In this document: positions 1-12,383 of the stretch, in pieces
Position numbering within the stretch: position 1 is the stretch's first letter
How the letters are laid out: the number at the start of each line of letters is the position of its first letter
Source of the DNA: Homarus americanus
Lineage: Eukaryota; Arthropoda; Malacostraca; Decapoda; Nephropidae
Direction: 5' to 3'
Length of the DNA: 64,000 nt
NCBI RefSeq assembly: GCF_018991925.1
Contig: NW_024756966.1
Span: forward strand, 799,501-863,500
Position numbers and translations under genes: made by a program
Notes under the pieces: generated by a model
Told to the model about the DNA's origin: nothing
What the model saw: the letters and a program-made list of their open reading frames with translations, nothing else
The model's database searches: none

Positions 1-2
1 TA

Positions 3-132
3 CCCTTAACCCACTCCTTTCACCCTTACCCCCACTCCTCCGTCACCCTTAACCCACTCCCTTCACCCTTATCCCCACTCCTCCGTCACCCTTAACCCAC
101 TACCTCCTTACCCTTAACCCACTACCTCCTTA
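3..132. repeat. Minisatellite, about 43-bp unit
   Basis: Three or so imperfect tandem copies of a C-rich unit that begins CCCTTAACCCACTCC and continues with ACCCTTACCCCCACTCC. The array probably extends left beyond the window. No coding potential is seen. Confidence 0.8.
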
Positions 133-273
133 CTCCCACCCTTACCCCCTCTCCCCCCCACCAATGCGAACCAGCGACCCGGGAACCCAAGACTAACGGG
201 GAACCAACATGAACCAGAAATCGACGTAAGCAGTCACCCGTGGCCAAGGTGACTGACTTCAAGTGTATTGTGG

Positions 274-550
274 GTTCTTGGCCGGGTTCACTTAGGTCTC
301 GTCTGGTTCTTGGCCGGGTTCATTTAGGTCTCGTCTGGTTTGGCCGGGTTCATTTAGGTCTCGTCTGGTTCTTGGCCGGGTTCAGGTCTCGTCTGGTTCT
401 GGCCGGGTTCACTTAGGTCTCGTCTGGTTCGTGGCCGGGTTCACTTAGGTCTCGTCTGGTTCTTGGCCGGGTTCACTTAGGTCTCGTCTGGTTCGTGGCC
501 GGGTTCACTTAGGTCTCGTCTGGTTCTTGGCCGGGTTCACTTCAGTTTCG
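274..550. repeat. Minisatellite, about 32-bp unit (GGCCGGGTTCACTTAGGTCTC)
   Basis: About nine head-to-tail copies of a unit containing GGCCGGGTTCA and TTAGGTCTCGTCTGG. Copies differ by single bases (TTCTTGG or TTCGTGG, CACTTAGG or CATTTAGG) and one copy lacks several bases. The variants partly alternate, so copies were amplified in groups. Confidence 0.9.
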
Positions 551-581
551 TTTGTCTACCTCTATATCTGCTTGTGTATCG

Positions 582-583
582 CC

Positions 584-620
<37 letters not shown>
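582..620. repeat. (ATCT)n microsatellite
   Basis: About ten uninterrupted tetranucleotide units. Confidence 0.9.
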
Positions 621-1600
621 TAATCAGTCTCTCTCTGTTTTAACCTGTATGCCTGTCTCTGTCAATCTGTCTGTCTTAAAACAATACCTACGCCATAAGG
701 GCCAAAGCGTATACGCAAGAACACCACAAGCGTATATACCTGTCTTCACACTCCACCCAGGACGCAATGTAATAATTACCAATAATAATCCTGAATATAA
801 TTAAGTTCGAGTCCTCCGGGAGATAATTAATCATGTATAGTATAATTATTTACCATATTATTAACGGCAATGGAATAAAATTGATCTTGTGGTTATTGAG
901 AAGGTAAGGTAATTAGCTGAGATCATTAGAGTCATTAGAGGTTGTTTGAGAGTTAATTAGATGACGTGTATCATTACTTTTTAAATTGAAGGTTGTTGAG
1001 TGTAATTGATTCTTCTTTTGTGTTTTTTAGTGGTGTTTAGTATGATTAGAAATCACTTTGAGACCAAGATGAATATTAGAAACCGGTTTTTGGTGTTTGG
1101 TGATTTATTCCTTTAGAAACCATTTTAGTGAAAGGTTAAAATTAAAAACTTTTTATTGGTTTTCTCTGGCTTCTGGTACCAGTAGAAACCGCTGAAGGTC
1201 AAGTGAAAATTAGAAACCTATAAACCACCTGACGGAACCATATTGAGATATAGAATCCCTAAGAGAGAACGAAACCTCGAGAGTGTCATTAAGAAACCCA
1301 GGATAGGTAGATAGAAACCCCCGCAGAGACAAATTGAAACCCCTTACTCACAAACAGCAGCCCTAGACACAAACAGCAGCCCTAGACACAAACAGCAACC
1401 CCTTCGACACAAACAGAAACCCTTTGATTCAAACAAAAAACCCCAGAGGCAGATAGAAACCAGGGGAGAGTCGCGGCTGCAGTAAAAACCGTGGGTGTTG
1501 TTATTCTGGTGTCGGGCAGTAATTTCCTTGTTAACACGCCCGCACGCTCTCCGCCTTACACACACGCCTTGCTACACGCCCGCATACACACGTGGTGGGT

Positions 1601-1642
1601 ATACATACATATATACATACATACATACATACATACATACAT
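1601..1642. repeat. (ATAC)n microsatellite
   Basis: Tetranucleotide array with one ATAT interruption. Confidence 0.85.
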
Positions 1643-1700
1643 GTTAATACGTACATACATACGCTAACATGATTCATCTACCATGTGATAGAGATTGCAA

Positions 1701-1761
1701 CATACATACATACATACATACATACATACATACATACATACATACATACATACATACATAC
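1701..1761. repeat. (CATA)n microsatellite
   Basis: About 15 uninterrupted CATA units. Confidence 0.9.
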
Positions 1762-3389
1762 ACCCCGCTACGTATACACAAGGGTCACTTATAACTGGCT
1801 GTGTAAAACAAAGAGAAAACTAACGGAACAGACTGATAAAAACTCATACACTGCCCCGCCGCTTGTGGAGTCAGAAAGTACAGTGAGAAGCAAAAACAAG
1901 TACAAGTAAAAAAAAAAAAAAGAAAAAAACAAAAACACCCAAAAAACTTGATTTATAAGTTTTTTTTTTAGTATGTGATGTTATTGTTTTGTTTCTTTCG
2001 TGTCGTGTCAATGTGTTCCAAGTGTTTCAGTAACTAAGGTTGTTTGGGAAGTCTTTTCAGTGTGTTGATTTGCTCTGTTACCAATGTTTTTGTTTGTGTG
2101 TTGTTTACATGGCTTTGGGACTGTTTACAATGTGTTTGTTTCTTGCTGGAGATGCCAGGTAAGATAAATTATTTTCTTTAATTAATTCACAGGTGTAAGT
2201 GGTATAGTTTTACTTATACAGGTGTAATATCCTCTTATATACACAATATGTATACATCTTGGTGTATGTACTTATAAATGATTACTTGTATACCTGCTTA
2301 TTACAGTATACTCATACATATAAATGGATACTTGTATGATCACATATATACTCATTCATACACCTTAGTGCTAGTCATGCTTGTATTTCTATACCTGTGT
2401 AGGTAAGAAGTAACATCGGCTGGAGAAGAGTATTACTGTATGAAGTCTTTGAGAAACAGCGCTTTAGGTGACTGACTGGCTGGCTGATATACATACATAC
2501 ATACACTAACGTTATTGAATGTACAGTAAGCAAACCACAACGTACACATACACAGCATAAAAAAACGTTCCACGGAGATGTCATAGGTAATAAGGGTAAA
2601 AACGTCAGGTAGGAAACGTTCTTAAGAGTCTCCTGGCTGTCTTGGTCTCCTCTTACAGCTGATGTCTCCTCAACTGGTGTATGACGTTATGAGTGTAATG
2701 TAAACAACGTCTTGGACATTATGGTGATGTATGGGCTTCCGGTCACGTGACTAAGATCAGCTGTTCGCGGGATAAACAAACATAAGACAAGGGGAATCAC
2801 GTGTTTTTTTTTGTTTTTTTTTCCCGGGGATTGATTGGTGTAATTTGGTATAGTGTAGGAGCGTCTATAGTAAGTGTCTTAACCCTGAAAGACACTTATA
2901 GGAGAGAGAACTTAAGTGCATCTGTATTGGATGATCTTTTGAGCTGAAGTGAGTTGGACAAGATCTGGGTTTCAATTTTGTGTTAAGTTTAGTCTGTTTA
3001 GTGGGCGCCTCTCCTGATCTGACTGGTGGATGTTCGTCATAGGTGAGGTGTGTACATTCACCTGTTCTTCATTACCTTTGGTTTGAAATAATCCTCAATC
3101 ACCTGTGTTTAATGTTTGGATTTCGTGCATAATCAGTACGTTTATTCCTGCTATTTTGTAATCCGTTTCTTTTTATCTGTATCTAAACTTGTTTATTTAC
3201 GTCTAATTAATTTTGTACCTGTATTTGTATGTGTACTTGTAACTATATTCGTATCCATAGCTGTACTCCTGTATCCACCTGTACTTTGACCTGTTTCTGC
3301 ACCTACACTTTCACCTGTAATTATCCACACACCTGTACCTGTATTAAGGTCTTCGAATTAATGAAACGAAGAAAAAAATCGCTCACATG

Positions 3390-3960
3390 TAAATTGCACA
3401 GGTATAGGGGTGTACCTGGCGTGGCCCGCGAGTGTGGCCACCCTCGCCCCAGGGACACTTTCCTTGATGCGTGGCCCGCCCCTCCATCCCCCTAGATTGG
3501 CAGCTGTGTCTGGGAGTAATTGTCTAATGTGCTACTTACCTGCCCAAGGTGCATCCTCAACCTCCGCCACCGTCGCTGCCCGTGGCGGTGGCGGAGAGAC
3601 GCGCATCTCCTCTTAATGCAGCATTGCCGTATATCTGTCTGTCTGTGCTGTGTGTGTCTGTGTCTGTCTGTGGTGTTTGTGTGTGTGTGGATGTTGGTAT
3701 GTTTGTTTTTAGGTCCGTCGGGCATATGTTTGTGTGCGTGTAGGTATTTGTGTATTTGTGTATGTCCTTGTACGATTGCGTGTGTTCGTCTGTCCGTCCG
3801 TCTGTCTCGGGTAGCGGTAGCAGCGCAGAGGCAGCCTCTTGATTACACAGGTGAGTCCCTGATGATTGCACACCTCTGCACCTAATTACCTGTGGACGGC
3901 AGGAGACTGCAGGTGTGGGAGGCGCCTGCCATAATCACACCCACACACCTGCCCACAGCC
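3390..3960. other. GC-rich non-coding island with a strong hairpin
   Basis: This block is clearly richer in G+C and CpG than its AT-rich surroundings. It contains a perfect 11-bp inverted repeat (3562-3572 against 3586-3596, 13-nt loop). It also contains an ideal splice donor, ACACAG|GTGAGT, with the intron starting at 3851. It could be a promoter with a non-coding exon of an unknown transcript. No conserved protein is seen in any frame. Confidence 0.35.
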
Positions 3961-4890
3961 CCCCCCTCTCACTCCACAGCTACTGATAGCACTCACATTT
4001 AGGGAAGTTATTTTGGAAACATCACCACCACATTTGGCCAAAGACGGAAACTAATTTGCATACCTTATCAGGATCAGAGTATAAAATTATTAATATTTTT
4101 TTCCATATAATAAAAGTTTCATGAAAGTGTTGATTGATTTTACCGGTAATTAAAATATATTATAGGTGTAGATGTAATTATTGTATATAGTTACAGGTAA
4201 TTTCCATACAGTTATAATATAAAACCAGGTGATCGAAAAATTCTTGAACACCTGTAATAATTAACACTATAAATTATTTACCTTTTTCTACTTACATTAA
4301 ATATTAGTTATAGTTAAATTATAAGTTGGAAGTGGGTATTATTTTCACTACCTGTACTTACTATAACTAAAGCAAGGTATATAACAACGGTGGTATAACA
4401 AGTAGAACATCATTATTATCAATCATTATAGGTACATAAGGACTTGTCTAACACCTAGTATAATGACCTCTTTAAAACAGGTTATTTACACCCAACCAAG
4501 ACAAGAGAGTTATCGCTGATTGGTGGAGGAGATTGACGACGATAACTAGTTGGTGATGGTTATTATCGAGGCTTAGGGGGTGATCGACAGCATGTGTGAG
4601 GCTCTAACAGGGAGTGATCGACAGCTGCTCGACCTCGACATTTTCTGAAATTAACCAACACACAATAAGTTATAGATCATCAGGTGACATAAACACGTAT
4701 AATGATTGTTGATAGAGACAGGTTATATAATTATCTGCTTAATTAAGTTATAGCTTGTTATTGTCTTCGTATAGTCACCCATAAAGTGCTATGGCCTCTT
4801 CTGAACCACGAACCCTCGAGGGATTCAGAATCGTGAATCCGAAGCCTTTATGGATAGAGTAATGTATCAGTCTACGGTTTCGGGTTCATG

Positions 4891-4894
<4 letters not shown>

Positions 4895-4948
<54 letters not shown>
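4895..4948. repeat. (GA)n microsatellite
   Basis: About 27 uninterrupted dinucleotide units, followed by looser GACAGA-type sequence to about 5080. Confidence 0.92.
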
Positions 4949-4951
<3 letters not shown>

Positions 4952-5177
4952 ACTAGACAGAGAGAGAAAAACAGGAGAGAGGGAGAATTAATAGATAGAC
5001 AGACAGACACAGAAACACAGACAGACAGACAGAAAGAAAAAAAATGAGACACAGACCTGCAGAGAAAAAGTAAGAGACAGACACTATGATTATGAGTGTG
5101 GTACCTGGAGGTGACCTGAGGGCCCAGGAAACAAGGTGTGAAACTACCTGCCCCCGGCCAGGTACAGGAGCACCTTT

Positions 5178-5290
5178 ACAAGGTACGAAAGTGTCCCGAT
5201 TTTTTCCCCTTCAGGTATGAAAGTGTCCCGATTTTATTCCCTCCAGGTATGAAAGTGTCCCGATTATTTTCCCTCGGGTAGTTTCCCGAT
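5178..5290. repeat. Minisatellite, about 33-bp unit
   Basis: Three to four copies of a unit containing AGGTATGAAAGTGTCCCGAT followed by a T-rich and CCCT-containing tail. The last copy is degenerate. Confidence 0.85.
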
Positions 5291-5744
5291 ACCTTAAACA
5301 TTACCACCAGGGATGAAACGATACTTAAAAGTTGTACCACTATCACCATGTCCAAAAACATTACCTACGTCACCACCATGTCTAAAAACTATTCTTTGAA
5401 TCCCTAAAAAAAAAAAAAAATGAAAAACACGAAAAATAAAACACTGGGTCGAAGCGGCGTCTCAGAACGGGCGTCGCCGGAGCAGGCTGGTAGGTATTTC
5501 GGGAGGGTGTTCATCTTCCGACAGTGACGCCGACACTTCCCAAGGTCACTGTCGATGTCGTGGTGTCGCTGTGTTGCTCTTCTCTGTGTTACGACAAGGG
5601 GGGACGATGTGTATGGTCTTTGGAAAGAGTATTGTAATAAATCCATCAGTTAGGTCGGGAAAGGCAGGTTAGAGGGATGATTTTAGTTTAGTTTAGTTTA
5701 TTATTTTTGTTAGGTTTATTTCATTGTTTGAGGTTTTGATTTTG

Positions 5745-5745
<1 letters not shown>

Positions 5746-5816
<71 letters not shown>
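5746..5816. repeat. (ATT)n microsatellite
   Basis: About 23 uninterrupted trinucleotide units. Confidence 0.93.
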
Positions 5817-6540
5817 GGTAGTAGTAATTATATATTTATTTATTCATTTACCTGTATATGCTTATTGTAATATTATTCTGTTTTCTGTATAATTAACTTT
5901 TACTCTTATCTGTATATTCTTGTCTAGTTTTTGTGTATATTAATTATCATATTTTTGTTCTTTATTTTATTATTATTTATATATTTTGGGTATATATCCC
6001 TTTAGAGTATAACAGGTATATGCCGCTTTGTGCTATAAGTTTGTATATTATTATTTTATAAATCGTGTATTTTTATATTATTTTTAGTTATTAGTGTTTC
6101 TATATATTTTATTTTAAGTGGTTAATATATTTAGATAATTTATATAAGCAATTTATATATATGTATTGACTATTGTTGTGGCTCTACTTGGTTCAGGCCA
6201 GATGGGTGGCTCCGAGCTATACTGTCCTGTGTGTATGTGTGTCTGTATGTGTTTGTTTTAGTTGTTAGTGTCTTATGTGTGTTTGTATGTGTCATTTCTA
6301 TTTGTTTTATTTATTATTGTTGTATGTGTGTGTGTATGTTTGTCTGTGTGTAAGTATATAATTTTTCGTGTATGAGTTAAAATTGTATGTTATGTATTAC
6401 TGTATTAATATTTGTAAATGTGTTTATGTATATATTTGTGTATGCGTCTGTATATTATATATGTATGTGTATAAATGCGAGTGTATATTATACTTATTTT
6501 TATATATGATTTTGTATATATATATATATATTTTTTTTAT

Positions 6541-6584
6541 GGTTAGGTTAGGTTAGGTTAGGTTAGGTTAGGTTAGGTTAGGTT
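6541..6584 (+). repeat. Interstitial telomere-type (TTAGG)n array
   Basis: Eight perfect GGTTA units plus a partial one. TTAGG is the arthropod telomere repeat. Here it is internal and short, as in the other arrays of this window. Confidence 0.9.
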
Positions 6585-7119
6585 CAAGGTAGTGTACAGA
6601 ACTGGTCCTCCTCCTCTTCTCGGTTACTTCTCGGAATCTTCTGTAACTTGAATCTCCAGTCATATATATATATTCATTCGCTGTTTTCTTTCACTTTCTT
6701 TATTTTTCTTTCTTTTCTCTCAACCTTTTAACTCTTCTTCCGGTTGAGTTTTAAAAGTTACACATATTACGTTGAGTTTTATAAAGCTCCCGGAGTTACC
6801 ATGTGCCAAAAGGGGTCAAGATTCGACTCTGGATTCATGTGTAATGGTAGTCGAATTCCAACAGGTCATTGTCTCTATTAGCGTCACCTGAGAATCTGAC
6901 ACACACACACACACACACACCTACCTGACGCAGTTGTTGTGTATTGTGCGTCATCGTATGTGTAACTTAGTGAGGTGTTAACTTACGTTTCTTTCCTTAT
7001 TAACAGGTAACAGCAGGTGTCCCGGGTCCGTGATACAGCCGCGGCAAATGTGAGTGTTAGTTTTAATTCTTTGTTTGTTTGTCGTGGGGTTATTTGTTTA
7101 CGTTCGGGAGGGGGGTACA

Positions 7120-7320
7120 GGGTGTCAGCTACGTGGTGCTGATGTTATGTATCGCAGGTTTAATTCGTCAGCATCGGGTGTCAGCTACGTGGGCTGATGT
7201 TATGTATCGCAGGTTTAATTCGTCAGCATCGGGTGTCAGTTATACGTGATTTCTGACGTTATGTATCGCAAGTTTAATTCGTCAGCCCAGGGTGTCAGCT
7301 ACGTACGGCTGACATCACAG
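7120..7320. repeat. Minisatellite, 55-58-bp unit
   Basis: Four copies start at 7120, 7175, 7231 and 7289. Each begins GGGTGTCAGCTACGT and continues with TGATGTTATGTATCGCA and TTTAATTCGTCAGC. The last copy is truncated. Confidence 0.9.
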
Positions 7321-7329
7321 GTCGCGGAA

Positions 7330-7970
7330 GGGCAGGTAAATCTTCTCCTATTTATTAGTTTGTTTGTTTACCTCTACAATAATAAACTAATTGAAACTTT
7401 CACAACAAGACGGTCGGTGTGATAACTTAACATTGTATACCTTTGAATTATTATTATTATTATTGGTTGTTTTCGTACAGAATTGATCCTAATTGTTATC
7501 TATATCTGTCGTAAGAGACTGCCAGAGAGGATGGGAAGGTGAGAAAGACCCCTGGCAGCTTAAACAGTAACACTGACGGAGGTGCATGGACAAAGGGGCT
7601 GTTGCATGACCCGGGTGTAAGCAGTGTTGGATCAGCTGCCGGCCCTGACATAAAGGATTACCTGAAAATTATTAGGCATCCCGATTTATTTCACCTGAGG
7701 ATTAAACACCCTAATGGTAACCTAACTTAACCAAACGCTTACCTAACACCCTACCCCCCCTCAGGTATAGCATTAGGTCATTTAGTCACCAGGTGAAATA
7801 ATAAACTCAGGTGCCTAATTCTCCAGGTAACTCCAGGAGCTTCATGGCACTAGTACAGACCTCTGCCTTCCCCACCATCTATCCAGTGAAGCCAAGTTAA
7901 TAGATAGGTAGGTAAGGTATGAGGTATTTATTTTTACGTAGTTTGATGTAGGTAATTGTTTCAAGTAAAA

Positions 7971-8032
<62 letters not shown>

Positions 8033-9470
8033 ATGGTAAACTAACCCCTGTAGGTAAATCTTTCTAGTGAAGGTAGAGTTGTTTTTAGTTTGCTTTTTGT
8101 TATAGTGTTAACTCTCGGGGTGTAGTGAAGATGGTAGATAGGTAGATTGACTTATAGTAGATGTAGATTGAGGTTTCATTTGTCTGTACTTTTCCTTGGA
8201 GATAAACTTTGCTTTGGAAGAGAACATTGTCTTGTAGTTTTCTTGAGGTAATTTGTAAACTTTTCTACCGTGATATTCGTCTTGGAGGTAGTGTTAAAAT
8301 GTCCTTTTTTTTTTTTTTAGGTAAACTTTCTCCTTCGTGTAAACCTTTTTTTCGTGGGTGGAAACTGTTTTGGAGGTAAACTTTTTCTTATTGGTGAAAG
8401 TATAAACTCCAATATGAATAAACATTTGGATTGCGACAGACATACTTTTCTCTTGGAGTATATTTTGGAGATACATTGGAGTAAATTCTTTATAATTTTT
8501 GGAGTATGCTTTGAATGTACCTTGTTATATACTGTGAGCCTGATATAGTATACAGTAAATTCCAAGTATTTTTCTGTATGCTCTGTATGTTAGCTTGGAG
8601 TATGTTATGTCCTATATACACCTTGGAATACATATACATTCGCTGTGGAGTATATTCTGATTGGTATAATAATTGCGTATATAATATGCGGTATACTTGG
8701 AATATAGGGTTAAGGAATATATTTTAATTATTATTGAGATTTTATTTAAAGTCTATTTTGGTATATACAATGGAGAACACTAAATATAATTAATATATTT
8801 TATTTTGGAATATATTTTTTGGGGTAGACTATTTAGTTTAGTCTCAATGTATTTCTAAATTTATTTCAAAGGCTGTGAATTTAAATTTCAATAAACCTTT
8901 GATTAATTTGGCGAAGAGTGAACCGGATTTTTCTCATTATTGGCGAGGATTTTTCAACACTGGACAAGATCGCCAACACTCGCCAATAATGTTAACACTC
9001 GCCAACATGGCAAAAAAAATTGGAATGACAATGCTCACTACGGAAAAATATCGCCAAATAAAGTCAAATATTCGCGAAACACGATGAATATTTTCCCATA
9101 ATGAAAAATACGCCAAAATCTCCGCTGAAACGCCAACACGCTAAAATTTCAACGCTCATTAAATGATCATCTTAACTCCACCGCTCGCCAAAACTACAAC
9201 GCTCACTAATCGCCAAAATGCTTACTCTCGCCCAAACTTACACTCACTAAAGCTATTCGCCAAAACCGCTACCACTCGCCAACTCAACGCTCGCCAAATC
9301 TTAAACACTCACTAAATCTATTCGCCAAAAAGGTTACCACTCGCCTAAAGGACCAAAAAACTCGCCCTAATCGCCACCATTCTCCACAAAAATGCCCTCA
9401 GAGAACCAGCAGGCCGCGGCCACACAGACAGACAAACCAACTGCGACAGATTCGTAATAAGATAAAACGC
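7330..9470. other. Non-coding DNA built partly of degenerate motifs
   Basis: Contains a (TC)n array, a stretch with recurrent TTGGAGTATA-like words (about 8160-8860) and a stretch with recurrent CGCCAA words (about 8920-9370). A 63-codon open frame at 7539-7730 has balanced composition but no recognisable domain, so it is not called as a gene. Confidence 0.55.
7973..8031. repeat. (TC)n microsatellite
   Basis: About 29 uninterrupted units. Confidence 0.93.
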
Positions 9471-9479
9471 GGGGAATAA

Positions 9480-10430
9480 TGACAGCGAAGGAAGAGGGGG
9501 AGGGTGAAGAAGGGGGAGGTGAAGGAAGGGGGGGGGAAGGAGGTGAAGGAAGAGGGAGATAAATAGAGAGGTTGATGAAGCGGGTAAGAAGAGGGAGGAG
9601 AGGAAGGAAGAGGATGAAGGAGATGGAGAAGAAATTGATAAAACCGAGAAGGAAAGAAGACGGAAGCGGAGGAGGTTGATAAAGCAGTTGTAAAGAGGGA
9701 GCAAGAAGAAGAAGGAAGAAGTGTAGGTAATGAAGAAGGTTGATAAAATGAGGGAGAAGAGAGAAGGAGACAAGGAGACGATAACAAAAACATGAAAGAA
9801 GGGAAGGAAATAAGAGATGGATAGACAATAAATATTAAGTCAAAAGAGGGAAGAGAAGAAGGATTTAAGACGAGAATGACGAACTAGAGAGAGAGAGAGA
9901 GAGAGTTTTCTTTCTTTTTTTCTTTCACCTTACAGGCCCTTTCTCCCCGGATATTGTGTGACGTCATGTCGACTGTCTGAGGCAATGAAGAGAGGCGGGG
10001 GAGGAGGAGGGGGGTAGAGGTGAGGGAGAGAGGAGGAGGGGGAGGAGGATGGAGGGTGTGGAGAAGAGGGGAACTGGGAGAGAGAAAGAGAGACGGGAGA
10101 AGGATATAGGGGGAGATAAGAACGGGGAATAAGGGAGTTTAACTGATGGCAGAGAAGAGGGAGAAAAGGGGATGGGGGAGAGGAAGAAGGGAAGAGGCAG
10201 GGAGAGAGAGGGGGAAGGAGAGGGAGGGTGGGAAAGAGGGAGATAAAAGAGAGCGGAAGAAGATGAAGATGAGAGAGGGGGGGAGGGGGGAAGAGAGTAG
10301 AGGGGGTAATGGAGGAGGAGGAGGTGGGGGGGGGAGGTGAGAGTGAGGGACGAGTGAAGAGGAGATGGTTAGAGAGAGAGACTAGAGAGAGAGTGGAAAA
10401 GAGAGCGAGAGATAAAGAGAGACCACAAAC
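9480..10430 (+). repeat. Purine-rich tract of about 0.95 kb
   Basis: The + strand is almost all G and A over most of 9480-10430, with short pyrimidine interruptions (for example 9906-9990). Words such as GAGGAGG, GGAAGAAG and GAGAGAGAG repeat without a fixed period. Long open frames on both strands here only reflect the two-letter composition. Confidence 0.85.
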
Positions 10431-12380
10431 TAGGTATCAGTTCCATCTCTCTATTCCTCTATCCTCTCTTCCTTATTATCATCATCATCAGTATTACCCT
10501 TAACATTATTATTACCCTATTTTATTTTTATTATCATTATTAATATTAACATCATCGGTAACACTAATGCTAACTACCGAGACAGTGTAATCACCTTGTT
10601 ACAGTGGCGAGTTACAGGCGGACCAAGAACGCGAAATATTAATCTTTATATTTAAGTGATATAATAAATGGAAGAAAAATAACACATCCTGTAGGTTAAC
10701 ATAAGTGACGGTGGTGGGCGAGGGAGGGTCTGTCTGTGTTGGTAGGGGAGGGAATGACGGTAGAGGGTGACGGTAGGGGTGTAAGTGACGGTAGAGGGTG
10801 ACGGTAGGGGTGGAAGTGACGGTGGGGGAGAGAGTAACAATATCCACGGAGAGTTCGCCTCAAACACACTACACAAATATATATATATATATATATATAA
10901 ATCATTATCGCCAGCATAAGCAATCACCATCGCCCGCCTTCTTCCTGCCCAGGCGCTAGTATTTTGTCTTTCTCTTTTATACGAATTCAACGCCTTTGCT
11001 GTATCTCACCACCCTCCCTCCCTCCCTCTGTCTCCCTTCTCTCTCTACCCTTTCTCCATTCCTTCCTCTCCTTACCTCTTTCTTTCCCTGATCCTCCCTC
11101 CCTCCTTCTCCTCTCCCTCTCCCAACCCATCCTCTTCATTTCCCTGTTCCTCTCTCCATCCCCCTCCCCCTGCCTTCCCTCTCCCCTCCTCCCTCTCACT
11201 CTCCCTACCTCCATCCCCCTCTCCCTATACCTCCCTCTCACAACCCCATCAACAGACAGGGTAAAGTATTGACAAAAAATTATTATCGTCATTTTTTCCC
11301 ATCATGACATAACTCTGTACTTGAAATATTCACTATATATATAATTTACGTGTAATTATATATTTATCTAAGTAAACACGTTATTAATATTTCTACTATA
11401 ATTTGGAGAGAAATTATTGATGTCTGTTGAATTATATCACTTACAGTATTCTCACAACCGAACGATATCGCTACGTCAGATGAAATTTATAACGAAATAT
11501 ACTGTATACTACGAAGTTCCTAAATGTACTTGGTATATTACGTTGTATACTCGTTTGTTGTATGTTATTGTCATCTACTGTACTCATATATATACTTTAG
11601 AGTGAAGGACCTATGCTTATTTAATGTAAAGTAAAGGAAATATATTTATCTATTTTATATGATAAGTTACGCACTGTGAAATAATTTGTATATGTTGCGT
11701 TACCTAATACTATGAATATATACAGTACTACGTTTGTATGAATTACTGTAGGTTATAGTAAGCGTTACAAAATACAGTACTATACGTTGTATGATTCGCT
11801 GTAGTAGGCGTTACATAGTTGCTCCCTCTCTCTCACCTCCTTATAATAAACACTATATCCACCTTCATAACAAACACAGTCTCTTCTAACAAATTCAGTC
11901 TCTTCCCCTCAAACAAACACAGTACTTTCCCCAAACAAACACACTCCCTCCCCCAGTAACGAACACTCTCCACCCCCACCTAACAAACACACTCCCCACA
12001 GTAACAAACACACACCCCCCAGCAACAAACACACGCACAGCAAAACACCCCAGCAACAGCAACAAACACCCCGCAACAAACACCCCCAGCAACAAACAGC
12101 CCCCAGCAACAAACACACCCCCAGCAACAAACACACCCCCCCCTGTAACAAACACAGCCCCGATCTTCTCCCCGTCATCTATTCCTTGAGAAGATTCATA
12201 ACAGTTCGGATATTTTTAGTGTTCACTTATACGGACCACAACCTCTCACCTTTTAAAGATCAACAACTCAATAAAACTCTGACCTTTGACCTCCCGAAAT
12301 CAGGGACGAAAGTCATAAATCACAGGTAAAAAAAAGGGGGAAATTGGTATAACCTGAAGATTAACCCCACAAGATTATTT
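10431..12380. other. Non-coding DNA with pyrimidine and purine tracts
   Basis: Contains a GGTGACGGTAGGG-type repeat (about 10708-10830), an AT dinucleotide run near 10877-10900, a pyrimidine-rich tract at 11003-11240 and, at 11880-12160, a CAGCAACAAACAC minisatellite. No gene is recognised. Confidence 0.6.
11880..12160. repeat. Degenerate minisatellite with CAACAAACAC words
   Basis: Irregular tandem copies of roughly 14-30 bp, including CCCCAGCAACAAACA and CTCCCCAGTAACAAACA variants. The open frames in this block (Gly/Val/Cys-rich on the minus strand) are products of the repeat. Confidence 0.8.
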
Positions 12381-12383
12381 CAA

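Larger units (their letters stand above)
621..3380. other. Upstream non-coding DNA, AT-rich with small repeats
   Basis: No recognisable gene. It contains a region with recurrent GAAACC words (1048-1480), a short 19-bp repeat (CACAAACAGCAGCCCTAGA, about 1349-1400), two CATA arrays, and a stretch at 3225-3345 with many CACCTGTA words. A possible tiny coding exon at 2109-2158 is reported as a finding only. Confidence 0.6.
3961..7110. other. AT-rich non-coding DNA
   Basis: No gene recognised. The stretch holds a (GA)n array, a 33-bp minisatellite, a long (ATT)n array and a TTAGG array, each listed separately. The rest is AT-rich, with many TATATA and TGTGTAT words. Confidence 0.6.

Noticed and set aside
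3225..3345. Cys/Thr-rich open frame (repeated CTC/CTF words)
   Set aside because: It is the translation of a degenerate CACCTGTA repeat.
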